Shown here one piece after another: positions 1 through 10,132 of a stretch of DNA of 64,000 bases. The translations under genes and the position numbers were made by a program. Each line of letters begins with the position of its first letter. Position 1 is the first letter of the stretch. Origin of the DNA: Lenzites betulinus. Lineage: Eukaryota; Basidiomycota; Agaricomycetes; Polyporales; Polyporaceae. Where the stretch lies: the NCBI GenBank assembly GCA_022264855.1, contig JABYQU010000034.1, positions 310,001 through 374,000 on the forward strand. The letters run 5' to 3'. Under the pieces are notes generated by a model, which was not told where the DNA came from, did not search any database, and worked only from the letters and a program-made list of their open reading frames with translations.

Positions 1-422
1 ATACGAACCCGTAAGTCGTGGCCGGAGGCGTCTTAAAGCTCTATCTAACACACACACCGCAGGCGCCTGGAACGTTCGGATACGATGCTACCAAGTACCG
101 AAAACGACAGAGTGGAGGTCTCGAACAGATTCCTATGGATGAATTTGGGCAGATGCCGGAGCAAGAGCTCCCTGTCCCGAACAACAGGCTTACAGCCGCA
201 GCTCCCTCTCCAGCCCCTCCTCTCACACCAGTGTCGTTCGACCGTTCGAATCGGGCACCATCACCCCCGCCCTTCGCACACTACGCACGCACCGAGCGCG
301 ATCACCAAACACCTCCCCAGACTATGCCGCCCATGTCCACGCTGCAGCCATACCAACAGCAGCAGCAGGCCGCCATGGAAGAGGAGTCGGGCGGGGGGTG
401 CTGCAAGTGCGTCATTATGTGA
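1..422 (+). CDS. 3' end of a gene for a proline-rich protein ending in a CAAX prenylation motif
   Basis: Only the last part lies in the window. The exon at 1-10 is followed by a GT-AG intron at 11-62, then the final exon at 63-422 ending in TGA; the frame is continuous (phase 0). The visible 119 residues are hydrophilic and low in complexity, with many Pro, Ser and Gln, including a QQQQQ run. They end in CCKCVIM. CVIM is a classic farnesylation box, and the two upstream cysteines could be palmitoylated, so the protein is probably held on the inner face of a membrane by its C-terminus. The tail alone does not identify the family. A small GTPase, a kinase or a membrane-associated adaptor are all possible. 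Confidence 0.7.
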
Positions 423-1484
423 TGTTCCGGCTCTGCACACTTCCGCGGGGCGATATGCCGCCCTCTGTTCCCCGTTCCCCGCCTGGTCGACTCGTCATTG
501 CTTCGCATTTCTGTTGCATTCTTCATGGTCCATGCTCTTCGCTTCGCCACCCGCACTTGTTATTACTAGTACGTACCTCCCACTCACCAGCCCACACCGT
601 GCCGCGCTCCCTCCCTATCGTTCTCCCGCACGCCGTCGCATCCGGCAGCCACTTAAGCTGCCGCCGTCGTCGTCGTCAGGCGGCCTGCGGCGTCCACATC
701 GTCTTTGTGCACCCTCTTCCGCTTCCCGCTTCCCCGTTTCTCACCCGGCTCTACACCACATGTACGATCGCATCTTCCGCATCGCAGAGGTCTCTTTCTT
801 CTCACTTATTTCGTGTCCGTTCGCCTTCCCGGTTGTCCTTGCTGCATCGCCCGTTCTCGCCCGTTCGCCCGTCTCCCGTCTCCCGTATACGGAATCCTGG
901 AACTTGAACTCATCGCTCGTTAATCACCATACCCCACGGTACCCTACGCATATCATCTCCCTTATTGCCCCGCGCCGCCGCATCTTTGCCGCTGCTGCTG
1001 CTGCTCTCCCCCGCGCGCGCTGCCCTCTCGCCGCTTCTTCTTTACCGCCCGCCCGCCCTCTCTCCCTCTAGCTCCGGCTCTTTCGGCTTTCTCGGCTTAG
1101 TCTTATCATGCACTTTGTCGCTCGCCCGTACGTACGCTGCATTGAATTGTTGTGTACGTGTTTACGAAAGTATTTGCGTCGGTGGGCGCGCGCGCGTTCT
1201 GCTGTTCATATCTTTGCAAGCTAGCTTGGTGGAGACCCTCTGGACTCATAGGCCCAATTGAGCCGCAAGATGCCAGTATGATATTGGTTGTCAGCTTTAG
1301 TCGCTGCGTGATGACCGCCTGACAGTGTTTATTGGTTTAGTTATGTTAGGTAGTCGATGTCTCCAGGGTCTAAGCAAGAGCGGCATAACGAAAGTGAGCA
1401 TGGGTATCTATCTACAAAGCGCAGGGGCAAAACATCGTGAACAACAGCAGTGGTCGATGACAGGATGGATACAACACAAGACTA
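423..1484. other. Intergenic, strongly pyrimidine-rich on the plus strand
   Basis: No gene is supported here. From about 430 to 1080 the plus strand is dominated by C and T (long CCT/CTC/TCGCC runs). This keeps several frames open by composition alone, including a 328-codon one. The stretch holds the 3' flanks of the prenylated-protein gene and, on the minus strand, of the first orphan-family gene. Confidence 0.6.
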
Positions 1485-2416
1485 TTAGTCGACGAACTTG
1501 GGTATGTCGAGAACAAGCATCTGTTCCTCCTGCACCGTCTCAGACGCGGGTCGTGGCCGAATAGGGACTTCGAAGCGGATTTTCATCTTCCCCGGGCGTG
1601 CGAGCACGCACGTCTGTCCGTCACGCAGGATAAACTTCTCCTGGCCGGGACGGATGTCCTTCGTATCGATATTGTGCGCATTCTCGATCGATCGCATCTT
1701 CTGCACGATGGGCAGTCCCGCCAATGGATTGTCCCAGTCGGGGACAGCCCACAACTCGAACTCGAACGCAGAATTGACCGGTGCGCCTGTCTCGTTGTCG
1801 ACGAAGTCTAAACAGTACTCAGAGCTCGTCAAGGAGCCTGGGAAGAGCCGGAGGGAGTACTGTGTGTCTGGGATGGGACGGATGATGATGCGCGGGCTCT
1901 GTTCTCCCGGGCGGGGTTTGATCTGCCAGATACAATGAGAGGAGGTCGTCATAGTATGTGTGAGGGACTTACTCCCGTAGGCTCCATGTACGTATTGAGG
2001 ATTTTAGCCGTCAGCCTGTCGGTCTCCTCTTTACCGTCGATTGCGATGTAATTCGCGTACTGCTTGTCCAACCGTGCGTATATCTCCTCAACGGATCCTT
2101 CATAAGCCCTCTCGGCGAGGCAGCATAACTCGAAGTCGCTCCGTGGCTTGACGTGGGGATGGATATTGCGGCTCGTTCGTGTACAAAGATCCCGGTAAGG
2201 CACAGCGCCATTCCCGGGATGGGGTGTGGGGGCGGGGATGGGAACGGCTGCGGCTGAGGTTTGGCTGGCAGAGGCTTTGGCCTGACTGGTAGAGGCCTTC
2301 GGTTGGCTGCGCTGTCCGCGCTTCCGCTTCGCGTCGCCATATGGCTCGGCGGAGGCTTGGAGACGGGCCTGGCGGCCGACGGAGGATGTTTGAGCGGCTG
2401 TGGTATTTTTCTTCAT
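1485..2416 (-). CDS. Orphan family protein, copy A (two exons, 293 aa)
   Basis: Exon 1 is 2416-1973 and exon 2 is 1922-1485, with a 50-nt GTAAGT...CAG intron in phase 0. I do not recognise the family. The N-terminal third is basic and rich in Ala, Ser and Pro (lysine/arginine clusters near residues 20-50), suggesting disorder. The middle carries a helical segment with FELCCLAE near residue 95. The exon-2 half looks like a compact beta-rich domain with LRLFPGSLT, PDWDNPLAGLP and KFILRDGQT. There is no signal peptide and no membrane segment. Start choice: the ATG opens MKK.TTAA.TSSVGRQAR, which is shared with the copy at 7294. A near-identical inverted copy lies at 7110-8220, and a more divergent tandem relative is at 2843-3753. 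Confidence 0.75.
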
Positions 2417-2590
2417 GTCAGGGATAAAATTATGGCTAGAGGCAAATGTATAAATGTGCGGGATCTGGTGAGAGGGCTGAGTACAAGTGTACGAAGGAAC
2501 TAGTACTAACGACTTCGAGATGGTGGTTGCTCACGGTAGTAGATGGGCGTCTGAACGCGAGACGCGACAGATAACGTGATCGTATTGGAG
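1485..2590 (-). repeat. Inverted duplication, left arm (gene copy A plus promoter)
   Basis: Read on the minus strand, this segment matches 7107-8220 on the plus strand over the whole gene and about 170 bp upstream of its ATG. The upstream part shares GATCACGTTATCTGTCGCG and ATTTATACATTTGCC. Homology fades close to the stop codon on one side and near 2590 on the other. The arms are about 4.5 kb apart, so this is a segmental inverted duplication rather than transposon terminal repeats. Confidence 0.8.
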
Positions 2591-2842
2591 GGCGCCACGG
2601 GAGCGCTTACACGCTGCCCAGCTCGATGGTCGCGGTCAGTTCACGTACGGTAGACAATATTAATCCCTGAACGAGTATGTAAGAGCCAAGAGTGTCGCCG
2701 TAGACGTGGGTGTACTCGCGCGAGCTCGAGTACTTGAGCGCAACGGATCAGAAGTAAGTGTATCCATGTGTACAATGTACAAGTGGTAGAATATCGCAAG
2801 GACGAGACAGCGACAATGACGGAAGGGAGGGGTACATAGCTG
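2417..2842. other. Promoter of copy A and 3' flank of copy B
   Basis: No coding potential is seen. Positions 2417-2590 are the duplicated upstream region of copy A, with an AT-rich ATTTATACAT element about 30-40 bp before its ATG. The remainder, up to the stop codon of copy B at 2843, is unremarkable. Confidence 0.55.
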
Positions 2843-3753
2843 TCAGTCGATAAACTTGGGAAGGTCAAAAACGATCATATGTTCCTCCTGCACCTGCTCA
2901 GACTCGGGTCGTCGGCGAATAGGGACCTTGAAGCGGATCTTCGTGTGCCCGGGACGTGCGAGCACGCACGTCTGTCCGTCGCGTAGAATGAACTTCTCAT
3001 GACCGGGAAGGATGTCCTTCGTCTTGATATTGTGCGCGTTCTCGATCGATCGCATCTTCTGGACGATGGGCAGTCCCGCCAATGGATTGTCCCAGTCGGG
3101 GACGACCCACAGCTCGAACTCGAATGGGGAGTTGACCGGCGCGCCTGTCGCGTTGTCGACGAAGTCCAAGCAGTATTCCGAGTTGGTCAGGGAGCCCGGG
3201 AAGAGTCGGAGGGAGTACCGTGTGCCTGGGATAGGGCGGACGTGGATGTATGGGCTCGTTTCCCCCGGGCTGGGTTTGAACTACCAGATACAATGAGAGA
3301 GGAGTGCCATATTACGTGTTAGGGACTTACTCCTGTAGGTTCCTGGTACGTATCGAGCTGCTTTCTTATGGCTTCGTCGATGAATTCTTTACCATCTAAT
3401 CTGATGTATGTCGCGTATTCCTCGTCTAATTGTGCGTATATTTCCTCTCGGGATCCTTTGTAATGCTTCTCTGCGAGGCAGCATAGCTCGAAGTCGCTCC
3501 GGGGTTGGATGTCGGGATGGATCTCGCGGCTGGTCTGGATACAAAGGTCCCGATAGAGCCTGGCGCCATCCTCGGGCAAGTATGGCTTTATGGGCGTAGG
3601 AATGGCGATGGCTGAGGTCCGGCTGGACGAGGCTTTTGCTTGGGGAAGCTGAGCGCGCTTCGGCCGGGCGGCGACATAGGGCTTAGCCGAGGCTTGGAGA
3701 CGGGCCTGGCGGCCGACGGACGATGCCTTTACGACCGCGGCCTTTTTATTCAT
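2843..3753 (-). CDS. Orphan family protein, copy B (two exons, 286 aa)
   Basis: Exon 1 is 3753-3331 and exon 2 is 3280-2843, with a 50-nt GTAAGT...TAG intron at the same phase-0 position as in copy A. The ATG at 3753 (MNKKAAV...SSVGRQARLQAS) is preferred over one ten codons upstream because it aligns with copies A and D. The exon-2 domain is very close to copy A (SLRLFPGSLTNSEYCLDF, PDWDNPLAGLPIVQKMRS). The exon-1 linker has diverged: the Pro/Ser spacer is shorter and several charged residues differ. The family is unknown and no enzymatic motif is visible. A long imperfect palindrome lies about 95-155 bp upstream of the start. Confidence 0.75.
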
Positions 3754-4184
3754 GCTCAGGATAGCTGTAAGATCTACGGTCACAAAGAATGAGCCAGACG
3801 CCTATAGACGCGTCTTGGGCAGCCTTGCGAGAAGGGAGTTCAATTCAACGTTACCTTCAGTGGCCGACGACGCGCTTTAGCGCCAAAAGCGCGACGCGTC
3901 GGTAACGTGACCTTCTCGTGGATAGGTATGGTCGAACGCGACTCTGCGCGCGTGCCATTGGACGTCAGTTCACTGAAAGATCATAAGATGTCCACATTTG
4001 GTTACTAAGTACTGACCAGTGCTGGGTGCGCTGGATAGGTTACAAGATATGACTATGCACGGGATCCAGGTACAAAACGGCGAGACTGTATACCTACCAA
4101 TGTCCGCAGCGAATCATCCTAAATCGCGATATAACTTTGGCAAACGACAGTTTAGGCAAGTTGAGGACCCAACGAACTGGGGTA
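3754..4184. other. Promoter region of copy B
   Basis: There is no gene here. It contains a compound palindrome (3849-3907) and otherwise unstructured sequence leading to the decayed family fragment at 4185. Confidence 0.55.
3849..3907. repeat. Nested imperfect palindrome upstream of copy B
   Basis: Three pairs of inverted elements are nested around one centre: CGTTACC (3849-3855) with GGTAACG (3901-3907), CCGACG (3864-3869) with CGTCGG (3897-3902), and GCGCTTT (3872-3878) with AAAGCGC (3886-3892). It lies about 95-155 bp before the copy-B start codon. It could be a regulatory-protein binding site or a hairpin-forming relic. Confidence 0.6.
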
Positions 4185-4500
4185 AGTACATCGAGTACGA
4201 CCATGTTCACTTCTGACGCCGACTCAGAGTAAGGTCGCCGCCGCGTAGGTATATTGAAGCCAATCTTCATCTGCCTGGGGCGCGCAGGATGTACTTCTCG
4301 GCGCCGGGACGGATGTCCACAATCCTCATATGGACTTGCACTATAAATGTGTTGAATAAAGACACACAGCGTAGTAGTATCCGAGAGGCGTACTCCTGAT
4401 TGCTCCTTGTACATATCAAGCGCTCTGTTGACGGGATCTTCGTAATGCTCTGGACGTCCATCTCCACCAAACTCGGGTACGGCACAGGCTCGTCCAGCTG
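4185..4500 (-). pseudogene. Decayed fragment of the orphan family (copy C)
   Basis: Two pieces on the minus strand match the family. The first is an exon-1 tail (ALDMYKEQSG, aligning with the TYMEPTG end of copy A) followed by a splice-donor-like GTACGC. The second is the C-terminal part of exon 2 (DIRPGAEKYIL, then QMKIGFNIPTRRRPYSES...NMVVLD). About 80 residues of the exon-2 domain are missing, and the DGQTC segment is deleted. The surviving parts fall in different frames, and no start or full ORF remains. It is most simply read as an old tandem copy that has been truncated. Confidence 0.6.
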
Positions 4501-4668
4501 CGCGATCTGCCCCCGCTTTTCACTGCATGACGCCAAGTACTTGTTATCTTCAGAGTGGACCACAAAACAAAAATTTTAAAGCTTCATTTCGTTGGGTAGG
4601 TCGCGCAGGAACCTCGGAGCCGAGGCCCCTTCATATTCCCGGGCTAGGCAAGTCTTTAAGTTGTCCGC

Positions 4669-7013
4669 TCAATCATCGTCAGGACCACCACAAGTCGAGC
4701 CGACAAACACAGCCGCCGTCGACGATAACAGCTCGTCCTTATCCACTCGCACCTCTTCCGTCGCATACTGCACACGCACCACATAGCTGCCCATCGCGTC
4801 TCCCGCATCCTCCAGCCTCGTCTGGTTCGCAAACGCCTCCACGACCGCGCCGTCCTTCAGCCACGTGATCGTGTAGCTCTCCTCGACCCCGACAGGGTGC
4901 TCCCGAAGGTGCGCGAGGGGAACGAGGCTCAGGTCAAGCGTGCGCACCGACGCGCCAGACGCGGACGCGGAGGGTGCGCAGGCGGGGCGCAGATCTTCGA
5001 TGAGGTCGACGCGTCGAAGGAGCGCGTGCCAGAGCCCCTCCAGGCACGGCTTGCAGAAGTTGGGTGTGGTGACGATGCGCATGAGGCAGTCCTCATTCGT
5101 CGGCCGGTAAGACGTCTCATTCTTGTCGGAAAAACTGCTCGGGGTTAGCAAGCGCAGTGCGCGGCCGCGGATGGCACGCACGTCGGGTAGAGGCTGTAGT
5201 GGCCGGGAGTCGAGACGAACCTGGTCGCGAGTTTGTCAGATCAGGGCGCGTTCGGAGCGCGTGTCGACTCACTCGTCCTCGTCTCCAAACTCGAGCACCT
5301 CTACGCTGCACAGTTGCGCTTCGCCTTCCCGTTCCTTGTTTCTCAGCGTGAACTTGACCTGATGCTCGCCGCTTTTCAGTGTCCGGTTCAGCTTGATGTC
5401 ATAATGCCACCGGTCGACGCCGATGTCCCCACGCGGAACCCAACCGAGGTCCTTCCCGTCGAGCTCCACGCGAAGGTCGTCCTTGTCCGGGAGCCCCGAA
5501 AGCGAGAATCGTACCAGGTGTCGCGCATACGTGCCAGAGGAATTGAACGTCGTCGACCACGACTGGGAGGCGTTGAGCATAGTCCACGGGTACGCCTGCA
5601 TAGGCATCACCGACCGCTCGACGCGCGCGCGCGGTGCCTGATCCTCATGAGCATGCCGGTGCGAGCTCTCGCTGCTGGTGAGCCAGTGTGCCCACGGGAC
5701 GTCGGGCAGCGTGACATTGTGTGCGGCGTTCACGCCAAAGTACGCGAACCCACCGTCGTACTCCTCGCCGACGTCAATAACGGAGTGGCCGAGTTCATGT
5801 CTATAAGAATATGAGCACCGGGAATCCATAGCTATGCGCAGTCTGGCAGTAAGCACCTCAACACCAAGGCACCGTTGGCAAGCGAAGGGGTGATCACTCT
5901 AGTAGGAAATCCGTGAGAATCAGCGTCGAACAAGAAGGCGTGGGCCGTACGTGAATTCGCCCCCCAATCCTAGGAAATAACTGAGCTAAAAATTGATTTC
6001 AACTGCCGGTTTTTGCTTACCTCCGTACAGCGGATCGTTTCCTGCGTCAACGTACCTTGCGTTAATGCTCAGTGCGCGTGTCGGCCATGTCAAATGACGC
6101 ACCCATGAGTATCGGATAATCACATTGGGTCCCGAGAGAGAAACACGCTTCGCGCGCCACTTCCGGCTTGCTATAGTATACCCCTCGGAGCTCGGTGCCG
6201 TCGCGGTACAGCCCGAACGGTGTGCTGTGATACGGCGAGGTTCTCGTTCCAGTACATGCAAACGCTGTGATACCGTAACACGTACTTTTTGGGCTTACCA
6301 CCGGTTCCAACGCCACTCTGAGCTCAGTTGTGTCAGAATGGCTTACGAGTAACAATGACGGGCAAGTATACCTCCTTGCTCGGCGTGAACGCGGCCCAAA
6401 AGTTGAGCAGAGGCTTCACGGTGTAAAAAGTCTGGTTTCCGGATATGTCCTCAGCGAGTCGCATCGCGTCTTCCAAGAATTTTCCCTTCTCTTCCAAGGT
6501 ATCTGAAAATATGGCTCAGCATGTCTACCCCCAATGCTGTGGTGGCGTATACGTACATCCGTCTGCGAAGAACATCAAGTCCACGCGATTGGCCGAGTCC
6601 CCAGACGTGATCAGAGGCTCGATTTGAAGCGGCGGGACTCTAGCCCTTGAGGCAGGCAGCGCTGAAGCTCGCAGGATCGTCTGGTCTACTCCTTGGATGT
6701 CAGCGACTTGAGGCTCATCCTGGAGGAGAACATGGAAGTCCCAGGTGTGCCTCTTCCCGCACAGTTCCTCAGCCCGTTCCCAGATGAGGTCGCTGCTGGA
6801 GTGGACGAGCTGCAGACGCTCCTCGCCAGTGTCGAGGGTCTTGCTAGACATGTAGCCGTGGCTAGGCAGCGCTCTGAAATGCAGCTGTCTGAGAGCGAGG
6901 TGTTTGCAGCGCCGAGTGCCATCCAGAGCGCGTATGACGACCAGCTCAGAATCATCCCGAGCACTCTCAGCGAGAGCCGACACAACCAAGAGTGCAATAA
7001 GGAGGAGTCTCAT
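4669..7013 (-). CDS. Secreted M64-type (IgA peptidase family) zinc metallopeptidase, 618 aa
   Basis: Ten exons: 7013-6557, 6502-6372, 6317-6286, 6224-6103, 6041-6021, 5969-5951, 5898-5857, 5800-5273, 5220-5182 and 5134-4669 (1857 nt). The protein opens with a signal peptide (MRLLLIALLVVSALAES). The catalytic region spells NRVDLMFFADGYT, then FGLYRDGTELRG and NDPLYGGLGGEFT. The zinc site is HELGHSVIDVGEEYDGG (HExxH with a downstream Glu/Tyr), as in peptidase family M64. Two adjacent exons are only 21 and 19 nt. A C-terminal module starts near residue 350 and carries many potential N-glycosylation sites. The likely role is extracellular proteolysis; the substrate is unknown. Its start codon is only about 95 bp from the edge of the duplicated segment that carries copy D. 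Confidence 0.85.
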
Positions 7014-7106
7014 TACTGCCGATGTCGTGGTGGTGGGTAAAGAACCTGCGAACGGCCTTGTAAGTTCAAAGCTATTGAATTATGTAACACTGATAATCAA
7101 GGTCCG

Positions 7107-8220
7107 CCCAATACTACGCGATCACGTTATCTGTCGCGAGTCGCGCTTGAGTCAGACGCCCATCTACTACCGTGACCAATTGACCAGTGCCACCATCTCG
7201 AAGTCGTTAGTCCCTTCGTACACTTGGACTCAGCCCTCTCACCAGATACCGCACATTTATACATTTGCCTCTAGCCATACTTTTATACCTGACATGAAGA
7301 AAAAGACCACAGCCGCTAAAACATCCTCCGTCGGCCGCCAGGCCCGTCGCCGAGCCATATGGCGACGCGAAGCGGAAGCGCGGGCAGCGCAGCCAACCGA
7401 AGGCCTCTACCAGTCAGGCCAAAGCCTCTGTCAGCCAAACCTCAGCCGCAGCCGTTCCCATCCCCGCCCCCGCACCCCATCCCGGGAATGGCGCTGTGCC
7501 CTACCGGGATCTTTGTACACGAACGAGCCGCAATATCCATCCCCACGTCAAGCCAAGGAACGACTTTGACCTATGCTGCCTCGCAGAGAGGAACTATAAA
7601 GGAACCCTTGAGGAGATATACGCAGAGTTAGACAAGGAGTACGCGCAAAACATTGCATGGGACGGCAAAGAGGTTATCGACGAAAGGGTGAAGATAATGC
7701 TCGATATGTACATGGAACCTACAGGAGTGAGTCTTTAACACATATCATAGCTCTCTTCTCTCATCATATCTGGCAGATCAAACCCCGACCGGGGGAGACG
7801 AGCCCGTACATTCACATCCGCCCCATCCCAGACACGCAGTACTCCCTCAGACTCTTCCCGGGCTCCCTGACCAACTCGGAATACTGCTTGGACTTCGTCG
7901 ACAACGCGACAGGCGCGCCGGTCAACTCTCCATTCGAGTTCGAGCTGTGGGGCGTCCCCGACTGGGACAACCCGTTGGCGGGACTGCCCATCGTCCAGAA
8001 GATGCGCTCGATCGAGAACGCGCACAATATCAAGACGAAGGACATCCGTCCCGGTCATGAGAAGTTCATCCTGCGCGACGGGCAGACACTCGTGCTCGCA
8101 CGCCCAGGGAAGATGAAGATTCGCTTCAAGGGAGTCCCTATTCGCCGACGACCCGAGTCTGAGCAGGTGCAGGAGGAACATATGCTTGTTCTCGACCTTC
8201 CCAAATTCATTGACCATTAA
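7107..8220 (+). repeat. Inverted duplication, right arm (copy D plus promoter)
   Basis: This is the counterpart of 1485-2590 in opposite orientation. It carries the upstream region (GATCACGTTATCTGTCGCG near 7120, ATTTATACATTTGCC near 7255) and the full two-exon gene. Differences include an 11-bp deletion in exon 1 and a one-codon insertion in exon 2. Confidence 0.8.
7294..8220 (+). pseudogene. Orphan family copy D, frameshifted in exon 1
   Basis: The ATG at 7294 opens MKKKTTAAKTSSVGRQAR, as in copy A. Eleven bases (TCCAAGCCTCC in copy A) are absent after 7350. The start frame then runs into unrelated residues, while the family frame resumes out of register and stays open without an ATG until near the end of exon 1. 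The rest is well preserved. Exon 1 ends at 7726, the 50-nt intron (7727-7776) has intact GTGAGT and CAG sites, and exon 2 (7777-8220) matches copy A except for an extra Gly (FKGVPI) and an extra terminal His. The intact splice sites and open exon 2 point to recent loss. If not a pseudogene, translation would need a different start. Confidence 0.7.
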
Positions 8221-8542
8221 GCATGTGCCCTAGACATCCCCTTTATCATTGTCGCTCTCGTCTTTGCGACATCCTACCACTGTACATTAAACATATGAAT
8301 CTACTTCTGATCCGTTGCCCTCAAGTGCTCAGTTGGCGTGAAAGAACCAAGAGTATCGTTGTAGAGTGGTTCTTCAGTCGAGATGGTCTGATGTGACCCT
8401 GGAGTCGAATAGCTCAGACGACATACACTTTCTCGCAGGTTATTACATTTACTTCTCCCAGTACTACACTGGATTTCCGGCAGAGAAAGACCGATCATGG
8501 CTTACAACCTTCACAAGCATACAAATCGACACAACCGCGCCC
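8221..8542. other. Intergenic between converging genes
   Basis: This is 3' flanking sequence between copy D (plus) and the hydrolase gene (minus). I see no structure or coding signal. Confidence 0.5.
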
Positions 8543-9514
8543 TCAGAGCGGCGCTATCTTCCCAGGCAAAAACGCGTCGCCGCCCTTGTTCTCCGCGTAC
8601 CACTCCCGGTCGTGCGCCAGGAGCACCTGCACGCGCGGCACGCCGAGCAGCGCGCCCACGCGCCGGATGAACGCAACGGCCTCGTCCTTGTCCGCGTGCA
8701 CGCACAGCATTTTCCCCTGCGCGTCGTGCGCGAACGCGACCTGCTTCTCGCCCGTGAGCAGCCGCGTGTCGTGCGCGCAGTCCGCCCCAAGGAAGATCCA
8801 CGCGCCGTCGGCGGACATGCGCGCGAGCACGTTGAGGTGCCCCGGGAGGTGGCCCGCCGCGTCGATGAGGTACAGGCTGCCGTCGCCGAAGTAGTCGTGC
8901 GCACGCGGGAAGGGCCCGATGGAGGTGCTGAAGGCGGAGGCGGGGAGGAAGCGCGTGCGCTCGAGCGGGACGGTGTCTTGCAGGATGTCGGACTTGGGGT
9001 TCGCGGGGTAGCCGTTCGCGAGGAGCTCGCGGCTGGGCTCGCCCAGGACGAAGGTCGCGTTAGGGAATGGCGTGGGGTCTCCGATGCTGGGGGAGCACGC
9101 GGTGAGTGTGCGTCCCAGGACCTCGACGAACGAGGGTACTTACTGGTCGAAATGGACGTGGCTGACCACCACGGTTTGTACGTCCTTGGGGTCGATTCCG
9201 CCTTTCGCAAGGGACTCGTCCACACTTTGTGGGACAGTGTACGGCATCACCTTCGCAACGTACCCCTGCACAAGAGGTGGCAAGGAAGCGATATTGCGTC
9301 GCAGCCCGAGGTCGAAGACAAGGTGAGCGCCGGACTGTGCGTGGCGTATCGAGAATGCTAGGGAGGGGCACGCGTAGACCTCGGTGGGAGGGGCACCCAT
9401 GAGGAAGAAGTTCATGGGTAAGTCTAACGTCCCGGCTTCTAGGGCTGAGACCTCGACATAGGCCTGATTAGGCTGGGGTTCTGGGAGAGGATCGTAGGAC
9501 GGCGAGGCGGACAT
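8543..9514 (-). CDS. Metallo-beta-lactamase-fold hydrolase (lactonase-like), 304 aa
   Basis: Exon 1 is 9514-9144 and exon 2 is 9086-8543, with a 57-nt intron in phase 2. After splicing the metal-binding signature reads HVHFDHIGD (HxHxDH) near residue 125. Further conserved elements follow: DAAGHLPGHLNV, with the third metal His, and GADCAHD. The fold resembles fungal and bacterial lactonases of the AiiA type. There is no signal peptide, so it is probably cytosolic; the substrate could be a lactone or thioester. The ATG at 9514 (MSASPSYDPLP) is the first one consistent with the family length, although the frame stays open 40 codons further upstream. Confidence 0.82.
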
Positions 9515-10132
9515 GGGTGTGTGTTGAGGCTCGGTGGGATGGGCGGTCGTATGTCCTCGCCGCCCATGGGCACTTTTATGTTCCTGCACTCGATGGGCTA
9601 TCGCTGACCCTGTGCGGATAACATCACCGCCCATACGGCCTGGCAGCGTCCTGGAGGTGAATCAGATTTCAGAGGAACGAGGGCAAATCATGGGCGCACC
9701 TTGTACACATACCGCCGACCCCATTTTAGTGGAGGTTTACGTTTTACATGGGCGGCGGCGCAGCGAGAATAGGTCCAACTTCGTGGCCATCGGCAGAAGC
9801 CATAAAACATATACAGGCCTTACGCCTGGGTGCATTGATGATCTTCCAAAACGTACAAGTAATACATGCGAGTCGTAGGATACGTGAGCAGAAGAGAACA
9901 TAAAGGTAGAATGAGCGTCGGCGGGGTCTCGAGGGGGAGAAGTCTAAACGGCGGCAACGCCTAAAAGCCCCCGACAGCGATGCAGAGCGATAAACCAGAA
10001 ACAGCCGCACCGCGCAAGTAAGGCCCCGCGGGGGAACAGCTAAGCAGTATACGATCGTGAACAGTGAAGGGGACAAAGCGAAGAACGCAAGACAAACCAT
10101 GGACATATATGCAATGTATCGTCAGGGGTCGT
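9515..10132. other. Intergenic, hydrolase promoter and FZO1 3' flank
   Basis: No ORF with family resemblance and no repeat was recognised. Confidence 0.5.

Noticed and set aside
85..1071. 328-codon plus-strand ORF
   Set aside because: It overlaps the supported prenylated-protein exon in another frame and runs through the pyrimidine-rich tract; its Ser/Arg/Pro/Leu composition is a by-product of that bias.
8366..9361. 331-codon plus-strand ORF
   Set aside because: It is antisense to the metallo-beta-lactamase gene, whose HxHxDH motif and clean splice join are convincing; GC-rich codons keep the opposite strand open.
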